NCBI GenBank assembly: GCA_029582265.1 | Contig: CM055828.1 | Coordinates: 8,593,902 to 8,657,901, forward strand | Direction: 5' to 3' | Origin: Zoroaster sp. YZ-2022 | Lineage: Eukaryota > Echinodermata > Asteroidea > Forcipulatida > Zoroasteridae | Length of the DNA: 64,000 nt | Shown here: piece after piece, positions 10,639 to 22,281 of the stretch | Layout: each line of letters opens with the position of its first letter | How positions within the stretch are numbered: position 1 is the first letter of the stretch | The notes under the pieces: generated by a model | Told to the model about the DNA's origin: nothing | What the model saw: only the letters and a program-made list of their open reading frames with translations | Database searches by the model: none | Translations under genes and position numbers: made by a program

Positions 10639-12728
10639 CATATAGTGCAGAATTTTTGTGTACACATTTTTGTCATAATTCTGACATACATTGTAATTAT
10701 ACATGTACAGTGTTTTCACATTATATGCAATCAGAGAATTAACAAATTCTGAGTCAGATAGAGAGATATCAAAGGACTGTAAACTGGTCACAACATAATA
10801 TACACACGTCGTCGTCGCCGTTGAATCATGAGGTGTGGTCGCACATTACAACTTATAGGCTGTCTTGAATCCCACTGATGGGAATTGCTATGATATGGAG
10901 AAATTGGAGATGGGTCATAGAGAGTCATGGGCTTTGAAGATTGCAAATCAAATTAAGAGTCTTCACAAGGTTATTGATTTGTGGTTTTCAGATATGCACT
11001 TCAGCTTGCATAATGTGAATGCAATTTGTACCTACATGTACATGTGTATGTACATGTACACGAACATGTACACGAACATGTACGTGTACATTAAAGTGAC
11101 TCAGGTAGTGCACATGTACATGTACACATATGTAGCTCACATTCTCATGAATCATGCTGGTGATTGTTGAATTTGTGGAGGAACATTTCTGTGGCATCAG
11201 TTGCACAAATTTACTACAGCAATAAATGCACTACATGTACTTCCCTTCAAACTATGTCTCACATTTTGTATAAAATTCTACTGATCTATACACGTACATG
11301 TATGTATTCATTTGTGAGTTTCAAGTTCCAACCATTGATGTTTGCATCAAGACTAGTCTCAAATTCTAAAACGCCGACCCCATTCGTGATTTTCTGTCAC
11401 GCGATCGTCAAGTGAGTATTTTTTCCTACATGTACTGTACAAAACCGTGTAGGGGTCTGCACGTTGACTCGCATAAACTTGTTGCTATTCACTGTGTACA
11501 TGCTGATATGTGGCGACTATTGTGTATGTTGTTCTCCGGCAATATTCACACATAACATTGACCATGCTCTGCTACATTGTATGCATGATGAGACCGTATT
11601 GGTGCTGTCATAGCTCATGTACATGTAGTATTTGGTTGGATATGCTTATTGGGCTTTCTTGGTACCCAGCACATACTTTTTTACTAATTGTGTTCTTGCC
11701 AAGGAAGAGTAATTTTTATTCAATTATATTTTTTTGTTCTAATAACGGCTGTATCATCGTCATATTTCTAAAAAGGGTTTAAAGCCAATGGATAATGGAT
11801 GTGTTGGCAGGTGGTATCCCAAATCACTAGATGAGACACTGATGGCGCGTTGATAGGATAATCACAAGAGAAGCCCAAACAGTAACAAGCACTAGCCCTC
11901 CACAACACCCCTTCTCATTTCAGACTGATATCATCCTGTTAAGGTCTGGCATTCCTAATCCAGCTATTCACCTGAAGAAGTTAATCACTCAATTGCCCTA
12001 TTCTGTCAGCCCTTATTGCATCACCATTGTTGGCACATGTAACATTACATTTCCTCCTCTCCCCCTTCCCAGTAGCCTTTCATCTGTTGATGTCATCCTC
12101 TGTAGAATAATGATGAGATGTGTGGAGAGGGGCTTTAGGGGATAAACTATGCAAGTCGGGACTATGTCTGTCCTTGGTCGGTGGTGTTTCAGACTTCAGG
12201 CGTAACAAGGACGACAGCTGCTCAGAGGTCTCTGGGGCTGGGGTCCTAATCTCATGGGGTGGGGGAAAAACTTTTTGTGTTGCCGGAGATGATACATGCA
12301 TTAGTCACTTTGCTGCTTTAGCAAGTAGGGGATTTTTGAAGGCGTTTTGGGATTTTCTGGCATGGAACATAAAAGTTGAACATTAATTTGGTAAAGCAAA
12401 TTGTACAACATGTATGCATGTGAAATACAGGGCATTAACTCTTTGACCTTGTGAATTTACAATGTATCAGTATAAATTGGATGGCAATTAGTTTCTAATC
12501 TGTTGAATTTAACGGAAGATTGGTATTTTGAAAAGGTTAAATCAATTCAACCCTCATGTTTTAACACTTCAAATTAATCCTCAAATTAACCTGTTTCATC
12601 ACAAAAGGTGCTGATGTTTTTGATAAAACAGTACAAAACTGTTAAAAGTTTTTTTTTAAATGTTTTATGTTTAAAACAAAGTTGCTGGATGGCAATTTTT
12701 TGGAAATACTTTTTGAAATTTGTCATTT
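10639..12728. other. non-coding stretch with dense ACATGTAC palindromes
   Basis: No gene recognised. About 11030-11125 is unusually dense in ACATGTAC and GTACATGTAC. A Pro/Ser-rich minus-strand open frame at 12080-12301 was considered but lacks splice support. Confidence 0.45.
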
Positions 12729-13020
12729 AATAATAATAATAATAATAATGTGGTGCTCAAGGTGCATTACATTATTACCCCTGCTCATCAGGCTCATAAA
12801 TCATTCCTGAAACCATCTCAGCTCCCTGGGGAGTATACAGCTCAATTGCTGCCATTTCAGCACATATGGACTAATCAAACACAACAATCAACTCTGCCCT
12901 CACAGGTACCCATTTATCCCTGGGTGGAGAGAAGCAATTATGGTAAAGTGTCTTGCTCAAGGACACAAGCATTATGACGACACAAATCCGATGCACTAAA
13001 CCGCTTGACCATGGCACTCC
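12729..13020 (-). mobile_element. tRNA-Leu-derived SINE, copy 1 (internally deleted)
   Basis: In minus orientation: GGAGTGCCATGG head side at 13020, shared body (CAGGTACCCATTT, CCCTGGGGAGTATACAG as read on +), and (TAA)n tail at 12729. The part carrying the box B-like motif is missing compared with the copy at 13204-13560. Confidence 0.85.
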
Positions 13021-13203
13021 AAAAAACAACAAAGTTGTTTTTCCCCTCTTAAGATAAAAGCACTTCAAATGGTATAATTTCTCAGAATGATTGATACTTG
13101 CACCAATTTGAAACTAAGTGAGGTTTTTGATTGATTTATTCAGCCATTTGATAAATGGTACAAATATTGTACATTCCGTCAATTGCAGTCGATGGTAAAA
13201 ATG

Positions 13204-13560
13204 GGGTGTCGTGGCCGAGCGGTCTAGCTTACCGGATTCAAGTTCTGGTGTTAGCAACATAATGTGGGTTCGAATCACGGCCGTGACACTTGTGTCCTTG
13301 AGCAAGACACTTAATCATAATTGCTTCTCTCCACCCAGGGGTTAAATGGGTACCTGTGAAGGCAGAGTTGGTTTGCTCTATATGCGCTAGAAATGGCAGC
13401 AATTGAGCTGTATACTCCCCAGGGAGCTGAGATGGTTTCAGGAATGATTTATGAGCCTTATGAGCCTTATGATCAGGGATAATAATATAATGCGCCTTGA
13501 GCACCACTTAGTTGGTGGATACGTGCGCTATATAAATCCACACATTATTATTATTATTAA
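13204..13560 (+). mobile_element. tRNA-Leu-derived SINE, copy 2 (most complete head)
   Basis: It has a tRNA-like 5' part (see 13206-13289), a body with GCAAGACACTTAATCATAA and GGTACCTGTGAAGGCAGAG, then CGCGCTATATAAAT-like sequence and an (ATT)n tail. This is the layout of a tRNA-derived SINE mobilised by a LINE. Four further copies lie in the window. This copy and the one at 12729-13020 are head to head, about 180 bp apart. Confidence 0.9.
13206..13289 (+). other. tRNA-Leu(CAA)-like head of SINE
   Basis: The 84-nt segment can form an acceptor stem GTGTCGT/GTGACAC. It carries the box A-like TGGCCGAGCGGTC and the box B-like GGGTTCGAATC. The stem CCGGA/TCTGG closes a 7-nt loop TTCAAGT, placing CAA in the anticodon position. 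The length fits a class II tRNA with a long variable arm. Because it is fused to a SINE body and repeated elsewhere, I call it a SINE head, not a functional tRNA gene. Confidence 0.75.
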
Positions 13561-13961
13561 ATACAAAAGTACATCTGGTACACGATGAATTCCCATGTTT
13601 TCATGCAATTCTTGTCTTTGATTTTGTTTTCCAATAGTACAATGGACAAGTACATGTGAACGCTATACTAAACATACAAGTACAGTACAGTCTGCACATT
13701 TACAGTTGACTGAAGTGCATGACACTGAAATGTGCACAAAACAAAAACATTAAAAAAAAAGGAAACGAAAATACATTCTCTTATGAGCTTTGGAATTAAA
13801 TCCCTAATATAAATTCATGCCAAAATATAGACATTGTGTGTTTTATATTCATGTATTAAGAAAACACATGTAGAAACTGGCAACAAAAGCTTACTGTGCA
13901 TTATTTCGATCTTAAGCATTAGTCACTGTCACAACAAGCCCTTTGTAAAAGGTAAAAAATG

Positions 13962-13993
<32 letters not shown>

Positions 13994-14835
13994 CCCAGAT
14001 AATGCCAGTCCAAAATCTCCCATTCTTATGTCAATGCTTTGACTGCCAACAAATGAATGCAATGGTGCCCAGGCAACTCCTGGGAGACCGTGCTGGTAAA
14101 TTCCCCTTGGCTGACTTTGGAAAGGCCTGGGTGGCTTTTTGCCAAGTGATTGAACATCATGAGACTACCCAGCATGCAGGTTTCTGCTAATCCAAGGAAT
14201 TCACTCTGGTAATATTTGTTGTTGTGAAATGGAGGGGGGGGGGGGGGGTCATTTCATGATATTTTTAGATTGCAATTTATGAAGTCCAACGGATAGGGCC
14301 ATACTTGTTTACCCATAATGGTATTTAGTGTATCCAGGACCTTCTTTACAGTGGGTCATTGAGTAAGGATCAGCACTAAATAGTGCTTGTCACGATCACT
14401 ATTTTTAGAATATTATGTCACACTATTCGAAGTAATTCGAACAAATTTGACCAAAGCATTCAATCTTTGTTTTGGTAAACACGAATAGAAACTTGTTTCT
14501 GACATCAAATTCTTCATCAGAAACAAGACAGCATAGAGATGCAAAAACGAGAACGTAACCAGAAACTTGTATTCAGTTTGTGATGTGTTCAATCCTCAAC
14601 GTTTCTCAAGACATTAAAATGTTGGCAAAATGGAACTTACTCGTGAGTACTAGTAATAAAGATATGCTAGTATACGAACAATCATTCCGTCATTTTTGAA
14701 CAATAGTTAACAAAACTTTTGTTACTTTTTACAATCCGCCATTTTGAAACCAAGCGTAAGCGATCACCAAATTCGGTTCACGTTTGGTCAGAACAATGGT
14801 TATCACAGCACAACCGAACTCAAGGAAACACTTAA
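13561..14835. other. non-coding stretch, no confident gene
   Basis: Includes a short (CTGC)n repeat at about 13969-13995 and a G run near 14234-14249. The open frame across 13990-14188 has plausible composition but no supporting splice sites or recognised family. Confidence 0.45.
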
Positions 14836-14843
14836 CCAATGAC

Positions 14844-15256
14844 TAAGCTTGGGTGACTATAATATTGAATATCGCGATACCTTTTTTTTATTCGATTACA
14901 ATATCGAGAACCTTTTCAAGTTATCAAGATATCGGCAAATCGCGATTAAAAAAGTATATCGCGATTTAAAAAAATCACCATTGTGAATCAAGTCAGAAAT
15001 TCCATGGAAACAAAAAAAAGCTTTCGGAAGTAAGAAACAAAAGCGAACTACTTCAAAACCAGATACACACTATGCAAACGAATTTGCGATTTATTGTGAT
15101 GCTTGTAGAGGGGTACATACCTATGGTTATACCTGTGGTTATCGGCTCTAAAGTAATCATGCGTGAATGAAAAAAAATAATCGTGATACTGTCGAAAATT
15201 GTGATATGTTTGCCGATATATCGTGGATGAGAAAAAATCAATATCGCCGAAGCGTA
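14844..15256 (+). mobile_element. hAT-type MITE, TAAGCTTGGGCGAT family, copy 1
   Basis: A 413-bp element starting TAAGCTTGGG and ending with a decayed inverse (TATCGCCGAAGCGTA). It is flanked by perfect 8-bp duplications CCAATGAC (14836-14843 and 15257-15264). The interior is rich in ATCGCGAT/ATATCG palindromes. No coding capacity. Sister copies are at 48195 and 55554. Confidence 0.92.
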
Positions 15257-15264
15257 CCAATGAC

Positions 15265-16231
15265 TTGAAGCCCATACATGTTTCTGGTTTATACAGTACA
15301 TGTACATGTAGGTCCATCTGGCAACTTTTTGTAAATTTTTAAACAAAAATTCCTGGTTTTTTGTCTGAGATGAAAACACATCAGATGAAATATAGGAAAC
15401 CAACTTGACACCAAGTAAGATTTTAGATTTTGTTATTGGATAATCGGGTTATAACCACCAAAGTTATACCTTCCCTTAATAAAAAAAGCTGCATTTACAT
15501 GTAGGATGCTACAATGTGTCTCACCAAGCCATCCAAGTGGATTAACCTGCCACTTCCTGACAAAGTACAGTCAGAATGATGCACTAGAAACAAGCCAATC
15601 AGGTTAACCAACAGCTGATCCTAAAAAAGACTTTCCAAATATGTTCCTTATTATTTATGGTTTGAAATAATTTTTAAAACAGACAATTTAAAGAGCTGAT
15701 TAAATAATGTATATGATCCGTGAACGTTTCCTTTGAGAACTGTTTTTGTCTCCAATACATGTAAACTTATGGGAGTGGGTACTTGATTTGGTGACCTTGT
15801 TGTGACAAGTGACTATATAGTAGACACGTCCTGATTGGTCGATACTCACACATCCTTCTATGATGTCATCCAGGTACTGTGATTGTTCTTGAAGTTGAAC
15901 CTAATATTATGATGTTGAAGTGAATCAATTTCTTTGATACGTATGTATGTAGCGTTAAAATGGTTGGGTTTGAAATGTAAAGTACATACATATGTACATT
16001 TCTGAAGTTTCTTAAATTGTTACTTTCCAAACTTCAAGTCAGTATACACACTTAAAATGTATGTCAATGCATCTATGCTTTCACTGAATTGATAGCACCT
16101 TATACTTTAAGACATGTCCCATCATCAACTTGACATCAAATACATGAAAGTTGCATGCACATACATGTACATGTATATTTATGTAAATCTGTGATCATTT
16201 ATGTTTTGTTGAGATACAAATAGTGTTATAT
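15265..16231. other. non-coding stretch, no gene seen
   Basis: AT-rich, with several TACATGTA motifs. It ends at the left terminus of the hAT element. Confidence 0.5.
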
Positions 16232-16647
16232 CAGGCCTGGAATTACAATTTTTTTAGGGCAAGGCCACTTTGGCCTTGGAGCAAGCCAAATTTTGGAGGG
16301 CACCAAGGCCAGTTGATAGGGCACCAAGGCCAAATTATGAAAAATAGAAAAGGCACGAAGGCCATTAAGTTATTAGTTTAATACGAGAGTTGTAAAACAA
16401 ATTACAACTAACGATATGCACGAAGTTGTTTGGTTTTCTGTTGGTTTTTAATTTATTTTTTAAAGGCCTCTTTATTGAATATGTGTACTGTCCAAGATGA
16501 TAATCTAAATCTGTTCCTTGTTTTAAATACCTTTGAGAAATCCTAACAAAAGAATATCACTGTCAATGAAATATAAATGAGGGAAAATGTAACCTGTGAA
16601 TAAAGCATTACAATGAGCGGCTTAGCCTATACAACATGCAGGAATGA

Positions 16648-17085
16648 TTAAGGGGGAGAATCCTCTTCTGACTCGGATGGCGATGCTGAGGTGTAGATGC
16701 TAGCATCATCAGTCTCACTCTGGGAATCTGATGAATATGGATCATCAGTGCTTGGAGCAACTTCCTTTGTAGACCTGGGGCCATATGGCTTGGTTTGAGG
16801 TCGCTTGAAGCCACTTGACCACCATCTTGCTACTGCTGGTGTTGGGTTGAAAACCTCAGGCTCTGAGCCCTGACTGCATATCCGAAGGAGATCTTCAATG
16901 GTGGTAGTTTTGAGGCTAAGACGCCAATCTCCAAGAATCCGCTTTATACATGAAAACTGGCGTTCCACCTGGGATGTGGCAACAGGAAGTACTAGCATGA
17001 TGCGTATGAGATGAAGTAAATTGGGATATTTAGCACTCTTATCTGTCAATATCTTCCTCCATGAATAAAAATATTGATAAATCAT
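16648..17085 (-). pseudogene. hAT transposase C-terminal (dimerisation) fragment
   Basis: The 145-residue open frame includes YPNLLHLIRIMLVLPVATSQ followed by VERQFSCIKRILGDWRLSL, the hAT C-terminal dimerisation block (an LxxPVxxxxxERxFS-like core followed by the R(I/L) segment). It then runs into an acidic, Ser-rich tail (SSDSQSETDD, SESEEDSPP). In intact enzymes this domain pairs transposase monomers; the DDE catalytic residues lie in the missing middle. The ATG at 17085 is internal to the original protein, so this is a remnant, not a full gene. It ends in TAA near the left terminus of the element. Confidence 0.88.
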
Positions 17086-17501
17086 ATCTTATTCATAAAC
17101 AAACTGTAACGTACGTTACGTTAGTCGCTAGGCCCTAAATTGTTTGTTTAATTTTAAAAAATAAATGTTTCGATTTTTCCTTGTCCATACGTTTGTTTCT
17201 TTCTCTAGTCTAGCTAGGCTGTGGTGTTCCTCCATATCCACACTTGTTTGCTTACATGTGACATAATCAGTCTAGGCACATTTAATGATTATAAACAATC
17301 AATTGCACGGCAGAATATGGACTCGGAGATTTCTGACCCTTTCACTGTGCGTTTAATTTTTCTTGACAATAATCAATGCTGTACCCCAAAAAATGATAGG
17401 CTTAAAGTTAACGTTAACGTTAGTTAGTATTTAGTAATAGTAATAGTAGGCCTTATTTATAAAACTTTTTTTAAAAGTATAATATAAGAAACAAAACTTA
17501 C

Positions 17502-17590
17502 CCAAAGAAGAAGTCTAATTTCTTGCATTTGGCAGCAGAGCTTTCAAACTCGTCTATGACAGATCGCTTCAAGCGCTCTTTTCGCGGCAT
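17502..17590 (-). pseudogene. first coding exon of the hAT transposase
   Basis: ATG at 17590 starts MPRKERLKRSVIDEFESSAA followed by KCKKLDFFF. The exon ends with GG at 17502 before a consensus GTAAGT donor. The basic start is usual for a nuclear transposase. The next preserved transposase sequence starts near 17085 without an in-phase acceptor, so the intervening exons, including the zinc finger and DDE core, seem to have been deleted. Confidence 0.7.
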
Positions 17591-18056
17591 TGTTGTTTGT
17601 TTAGGCCTTATTAATTTTCTCGAAAAGTTTTTCGAGCAACGATAGCTTTTTCATACATTAAAAGTTTTCCATTCACAAACCAGCTGCACACGTCGTATAC
17701 CACGTGATTTATACACGGCGTGAAAACTCCACCGATAGAGGGCGCTTGTACAGTAACAGCGCCCTCTGTTCGTGTGTGCAGTGTTTGCGGAAGGGAAATC
17801 ACGATAGAAGAACAGCGTGTGTTGCGAGACTCTGACTCGTGAATGGATTGCGCTGGATATTATAAGATACATCGTCGCCCGAAAATAGAAATGTATGTAA
17901 AAATTGAAATTATATTAAAAGGGCACGACGGCCAAGGGGGGAAAAGGGCACGGCAATTATGGCCGTGAAGATGGTATTTTCTTGAGGGGCACCACGGCCA
18001 GTTACAAGGGCATCGACGGCCATGGCCGTCGTGGCCGCCGTGTAATTCCAGGCCTG

Positions 18057-19432
18057 TTATATATATGGGGCTGTACACCCTACATGTGTATTTGTCGTAT
18101 GAAAGCTTCAAAACTAGTAAGTACATGTTTGAGTTTCAAAGAAATGGGAGGGTGTCAGCAATTTTGTGGCTCACCCACAAATTCTAAAACATTCCTGCCG
18201 GAAATATTAAAATAAATTTCAGATGAATAATCTTAGGCAATCAATTGTGTTCACATTTGTTGAACCCCTATGTCCACTAATAGTTACCAAATATGGTCAT
18301 GTTAGAATTGGTATAAACTTTTGTAAAAAATTGCCTATGACTTACATGCATTTCATCATCTAATTGCTTAGTTTGTATTATAAAAGAAAAGAAAAGAAGA
18401 CCGTATCCAAATATAACTTCAATAGTTTATAAATGAAAAGGGGTCAAGGTAGAATTGGCATAATTTGTGGTCCATTGTTGTGAGATTCGCACGCATTTAC
18501 ATGTATGTCTTCCACAAATGGCGGGATTCCCGACTCCTGAATTTCCCCCCCGTTGTTTATTAACCAAACCTTGTGACTGATGACGTTCTGCTTATAAAGT
18601 TAATTCATTCAGAGAGTTGCAGTTGGTTGGCCAAGTTTGGTGGGGTACCCAGCTGAGGGATGACGTCAAAGCAGTTGTGTCAATGGAATTCCTGTGGTCA
18701 GACCAGAGACTTATGTCTGTATACATTGTGCAGTCATTATAGAAACACCCCCTTTACTGTGTAAACTGTATTACCATGTGTGCGTGTGCATTGGGCCATG
18801 GTTAACACTATATTTACGCACATGCATGGTTTTGATGGTGTGACCTCAGAAATAGTTTCAGTAATCACACTCCCATACATGTACACTTCCCTACACTCTC
18901 CTTTTGAGTCGTGACCCAAACCTTTTATCAGCACCCAGCGCTCGCTGACGTCAAACCGTCAAAACTGGTCTCCCAGGCTTGGGTGTTTCTGGAATGGTGC
19001 ATGGCTGTCCTCTTACTCACCCGGCCAGGGCTTCTTCCAGAAAACACGTAGGCAGGAATTTGTTGGACTCGATCCATGTGAAATTGGACTCTGTTTTGAA
19101 ACTAATCTTTTTCGCGGGACACTGAAGAAAGCCTGTCAGTATTTCATTGCCAAATTGCTCTTAATTAAAGAGACATTGGCACTCTTTGATGTATGTTTAT
19201 TACACAGGCTGACACTAGTAAACATGTCTTCACTGCCATAGTGTGAAGATAATTGGAAGTATGGGCCAGTGCATAGTTTACCTCTTAGTCATAACCGTTA
19301 GTTCCTTGTTGCTTACTTGGATAAAGGAGATCTTGATTATTTTGGAGCTCTTCTTGTGTGGTATTGAATCTTAAGTTAACACTTTGGGTTGCATCACTTC
19401 CTTGAAAGTTCTGTCTGGAAATGGTGGTACAA
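18057..19432. other. non-coding stretch with CRE motifs
   Basis: No gene recognised. Two perfect TGACGTCA palindromes occur within 300 bp (see 18579-18953). Confidence 0.45.
18579..18953. promoter_or_regulatory. cluster of CRE-like sites with TATA-like motif
   Basis: TGACGT lies near 18579, CTTATAAAG near 18590, and perfect TGACGTCA palindromes are at 18661-18668 and 18946-18953. TGACGTCA is the binding site of CREB/ATF bZIP factors. No transcript start or first exon could be tied to it, so a regulatory role is inference. Confidence 0.3.
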
Positions 19433-20304
19433 AAGGCCCTTTCACACGAGACCGTTTTAACAAGGGACCTTGACTAAAAATCGCATCCATGTTTAAAAAT
19501 AGCAAATCCCAGTCGTGTGAAAGCTATCCTTGTTAAATAATTACCACGGACCCTCGTTATTTATAACAGAGATCGAGACCTCCTCCAAAAAATCGCAACG
19601 ATGTTAAAATCGCCACGATAGGTCGTGTAAAACGCTTCATGCGCCCAAACAGGGGACCCTTGCTTTGGCGGTATCATTTTGCATGTGCAGAATGCATCAG
19701 TTTGCAATAAATCCCGGATGTGTGTTGGTAAACAACTTGTACACGTGTACGTCCTTCCAAGTTGCCGACATCCAAAGAAATTCGTGCTACTTCTCTTGAA
19801 TTTCATGAAAGAATTTGAGTCCATGAAATCGTCGAAAAGAGCAAAGGATTCCAGAAGAAGAATTCTTACAACTGTTTATTTTTCTCGTTGGATGGCCTTA
19901 CGTAAGAAATCGGGCTCTGTGAATCCGTCGGAATTGTTGCAAGTATACTTGATTCAATATCCATAATAAAATGATAATAAAATTGTCAGGAAATGGGAAG
20001 GAAATGAAAACAAAATGTGTGAGAAAGTAACGTTTGACTTCACACAACGCGTGCAGTATATCTTGGCGGAAAACCACTGGTAACGTGAAAGCGTTCAGTG
20101 AATATGCTCTGCGCGCGGTACCAGTGAAATATTGGATTGCACAATCATGAGCTTTGACCGTCCATGGAAAACGAGGGACGTTCGTTTTGGCGTGAGTGGA
20201 AGTCGTGTGAAAGTTTGTTAAAAAATCGCAAACGACCGAGGTGGCAGACAACTGGCGCCCATTACCAAGGACCTTTGTTATCGGTGCTCGTGTGAAAAGG
20301 GCTA
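19433..20304. mobile_element. DNA transposon, GGCCCTTTCACACGAG ends
   Basis: The left end AAGGCCCTTTCACACGAG is inverted at the right end as CTCGTGTGAAAAGGGCTA. The similarity continues imperfectly for about 40 bp. Extra GTCGTGTGAAAG motifs occur inside at about 19512 and 20201. The length is about 870 bp. Two unrecognised open frames (19679-19966 + and 19898-20251 -) show no transposase motif I know. Target duplication is unclear, so the superfamily is not assigned. Confidence 0.8.
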
Positions 20305-20686
20305 AAGAATGATTTTCTTTGTAATGCCGTTTTTCTTGATATTTGTTTTAGGCTTAATGTAATTTTATTGTCCAATACTTGAATGACATGTGCAGGTACA
20401 TGTATGCCTTTGTACATGACGCACGTTGCAAGTACATGCTACAAATCAACACTCATCCCACAATCCCACAAGCTTGATTTCAGTGAGTACTCTGGAAACA
20501 TTAATCCTCCTAAAATGAAGCTCTTTATTCTCATCACTGTGCATCCAGTCAACATGTCACATGGAGCATTGGGATGGACCATGCATGAAATACATACGTA
20601 CAGTGTGCACTGTAACTTCGTGGAATTAATGATGATTATTAATGTCCAATTCTCATATTTTTGACAGGTCCTATGTAAGCCTGATT

Positions 20687-20948
20687 TAGTGCATCGGATT
20701 TGTGTTCTGGTGGCTGAGTCGTCAGAATGTGGGTTCGAATCCACCCAGGGGTAAATGGGTACCTGTGAGGGCAGAGTTGGTGGTTGTGTTTGATTAGCCC
20801 ATATGCGCTGAAAAGGCAGCAGTTGAGCTGTATACTCCCCAGGGAGCTGAGATGGTTTCAGGAATGATTTATGAGCCTGATGAGCAGGGGTAATAATGTA
20901 ATGCGCCTTGAGCACCAGTTTGGTGGATACGTGCACTATATAAGTCCA

Positions 20949-20997
<49 letters not shown>

Positions 20998-20998
20998 G
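20687..20998 (+). mobile_element. tRNA-Leu-derived SINE, copy 3 (5' truncated)
   Basis: Starts inside the tRNA-like head (TTAGTGCATCGGATTTGTG), contains the box B-like GGGTTCGAATCC, the shared body and ATACGTGCACTATATAAG, and ends in a long (ATT)n tail of about 50 bp. Confidence 0.88.
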
Positions 20999-21106
20999 CA
21001 TTGAAAAATCAGGTTAACAAGTCACATGGACATCAGGATGGACGCCATTCATGATCCAAGAATACAGTGTGCACTGTAACTTCATGGAATTAATGATAAT
21101 TATTAA

Positions 21107-21613
21107 CCCTAACTCCCTAGCCTTAATTACCAGGTACTTTCCTCAATCCTTCATAATCCTCCGAAATGTGTTTGTGCATGAAACTCACTGCCTCAATCCT
21201 TCATAATCCTCCAACTTGAGTTTATGCATGAAGCTCACTGCCTCAATCCTTCATAATCCTCCACTATCAAATGCACGACACTCCTCAATCCTCCATAATC
21301 CTCCAATTGGTGATTTTCGAACGTGCCTCATTCCTCCAAAATCCTCCGGAGGATACAAGATTATGTTTCTGTCAATTCTTCACAATCCTCCATAATCCTC
21401 CACATTCATCCAAAGTAAATTTCCATTATGCCCTCAATCCTCCAGGATCTCTTTGAACCATGCTTCCTCAATCCTCCACAATCCTCCACTATCAAATGTA
21501 CGACCCTCTTCAATCCTCCATAATCCTCCAATTGGTGATTTTCGAATGTGCCTCATTCCTCCAAAATCCTCCAAATCCTCCGGAGGATTATAGAGGATTT
21601 AGCAGGGTTAGGG
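21107..21613. mobile_element. TTAA-flanked CCCTAAC-ended MITE, element 2
   Basis: TTAA at 21103-21106 and 21614-21617 brackets 507 bp that starts CCCTAACTCCCTAG and ends AGCAGGGTTAGGG, an inverted pair. The interior is a degenerate set of CCTCAATCCTTCATAATCCT modules and a duplicated block with ATTGGTGATTTTCGAA. The first 14 bp are identical to the start of the 44-bp unit of the array at 22887. No ORF. Confidence 0.8.
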
Positions 21614-21721
21614 TTAATAACCAAATTCTCATAACATTGACAGTTCGTATGTAAGCCTGGTTTCGTTGAAAAATATTGTAGCAAAATGTTAAAGCACAGA
21701 AATATATTTGTGTGTATTTAA

Positions 21722-22281
21722 CCCTCCTACACATAGAGGCCACTGTAAACCACTAAATGTCCAATGTGTTGTACACACATTGTTTGTGCATGTAAGCCAC
21801 ACTGACCCTTTGAAGTAATCTCCAATGTACATACATGCATACAAAGACACATATACCACAGTTGACCTTATTTTCAGCAGGTTATACTGTAAACAAACTC
21901 CCAATAATAAATCACCATCAGCCACTGAGACCAATAAACCATACCAAGCCTCCATCATCCATTGGGATTTTCAGCAGTTATTTTGTAAACACAGACTCTC
22001 CATAGTAACCTACCACCAGCCACTGAGTCTGGAACAAAGTAATATGCCCTGCAATATGTCAGTCACAAACCACTAAAACCAACAGACATATGAGGCATTA
22101 TGTTACTATGCAGTATAGCTATGAGGAGCCACTGCCTACCATAGCAATGGCTTGGAGTGGCCTGAATGGGTTGTTTCAATGTTACTATGTAGTATAGCTA
22201 TGAGGAGCCACTGCCTACCATAGCAATGGCTTGGAGTGGCCTGAATGGGTTGTTTCAAAAATTGCACTGATTGTAGGAGGG
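21722..22281 (-). mobile_element. piggyBac-like MITE, CCCTCCTACA family, copy B
   Basis: TTAA (21718-21721), CCCTCCTACA at the start, TGTAGGAGGG at the end, TTAA (22282-22285). The body is the reverse complement of 7055-7543. Near the right end about 75 bp (TATAGCTATGAGGAGCC...) is tandemly duplicated (about 22098-22257), which copy A lacks. Confidence 0.9.

Larger units (their letters stand above)
16232..18056. mobile_element. internally deleted hAT transposon
   Basis: Inverted termini CAGGCCTGGAATTACA and TGTAATTCCAGGCCTG bound 1825 bp. Flanking octamers TGTTATAT and TTATATAT match at 6 of 8 positions, a weak duplication. Both subterminal regions carry repeated GGCAC(C/G)AAGGCCA or GGCACGACGGCCA motifs, typical of hAT transposase-binding repeats. 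On the minus strand it keeps a first transposase exon (17502-17590) and the C-terminal dimerisation region (16648-17085). The middle of the transposase is missing. Confidence 0.9.

Noticed and set aside
10346..10752. Open frames with YCYAAGTR and similar peptide repeats
   Set aside because: They arise from a 24-bp minisatellite whose unit is a multiple of three; no start context or splice site supports them.
12080..12301. Pro/Ser-rich minus-strand open frame that could be an exon
   Set aside because: No consistent GT donor or pyrimidine-rich acceptor at its edges and no recognised family.
13206..13289. Functional tRNA-Leu gene
   Set aside because: The tRNA-like sequence is fused to a SINE body with related copies in the window, and the T-arm pairing is imperfect.
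13990..14188. Open frame after the CTGC repeat, possible exon
   Set aside because: Composition is plausible, but both strands are open over part of it and neither translation is recognised.
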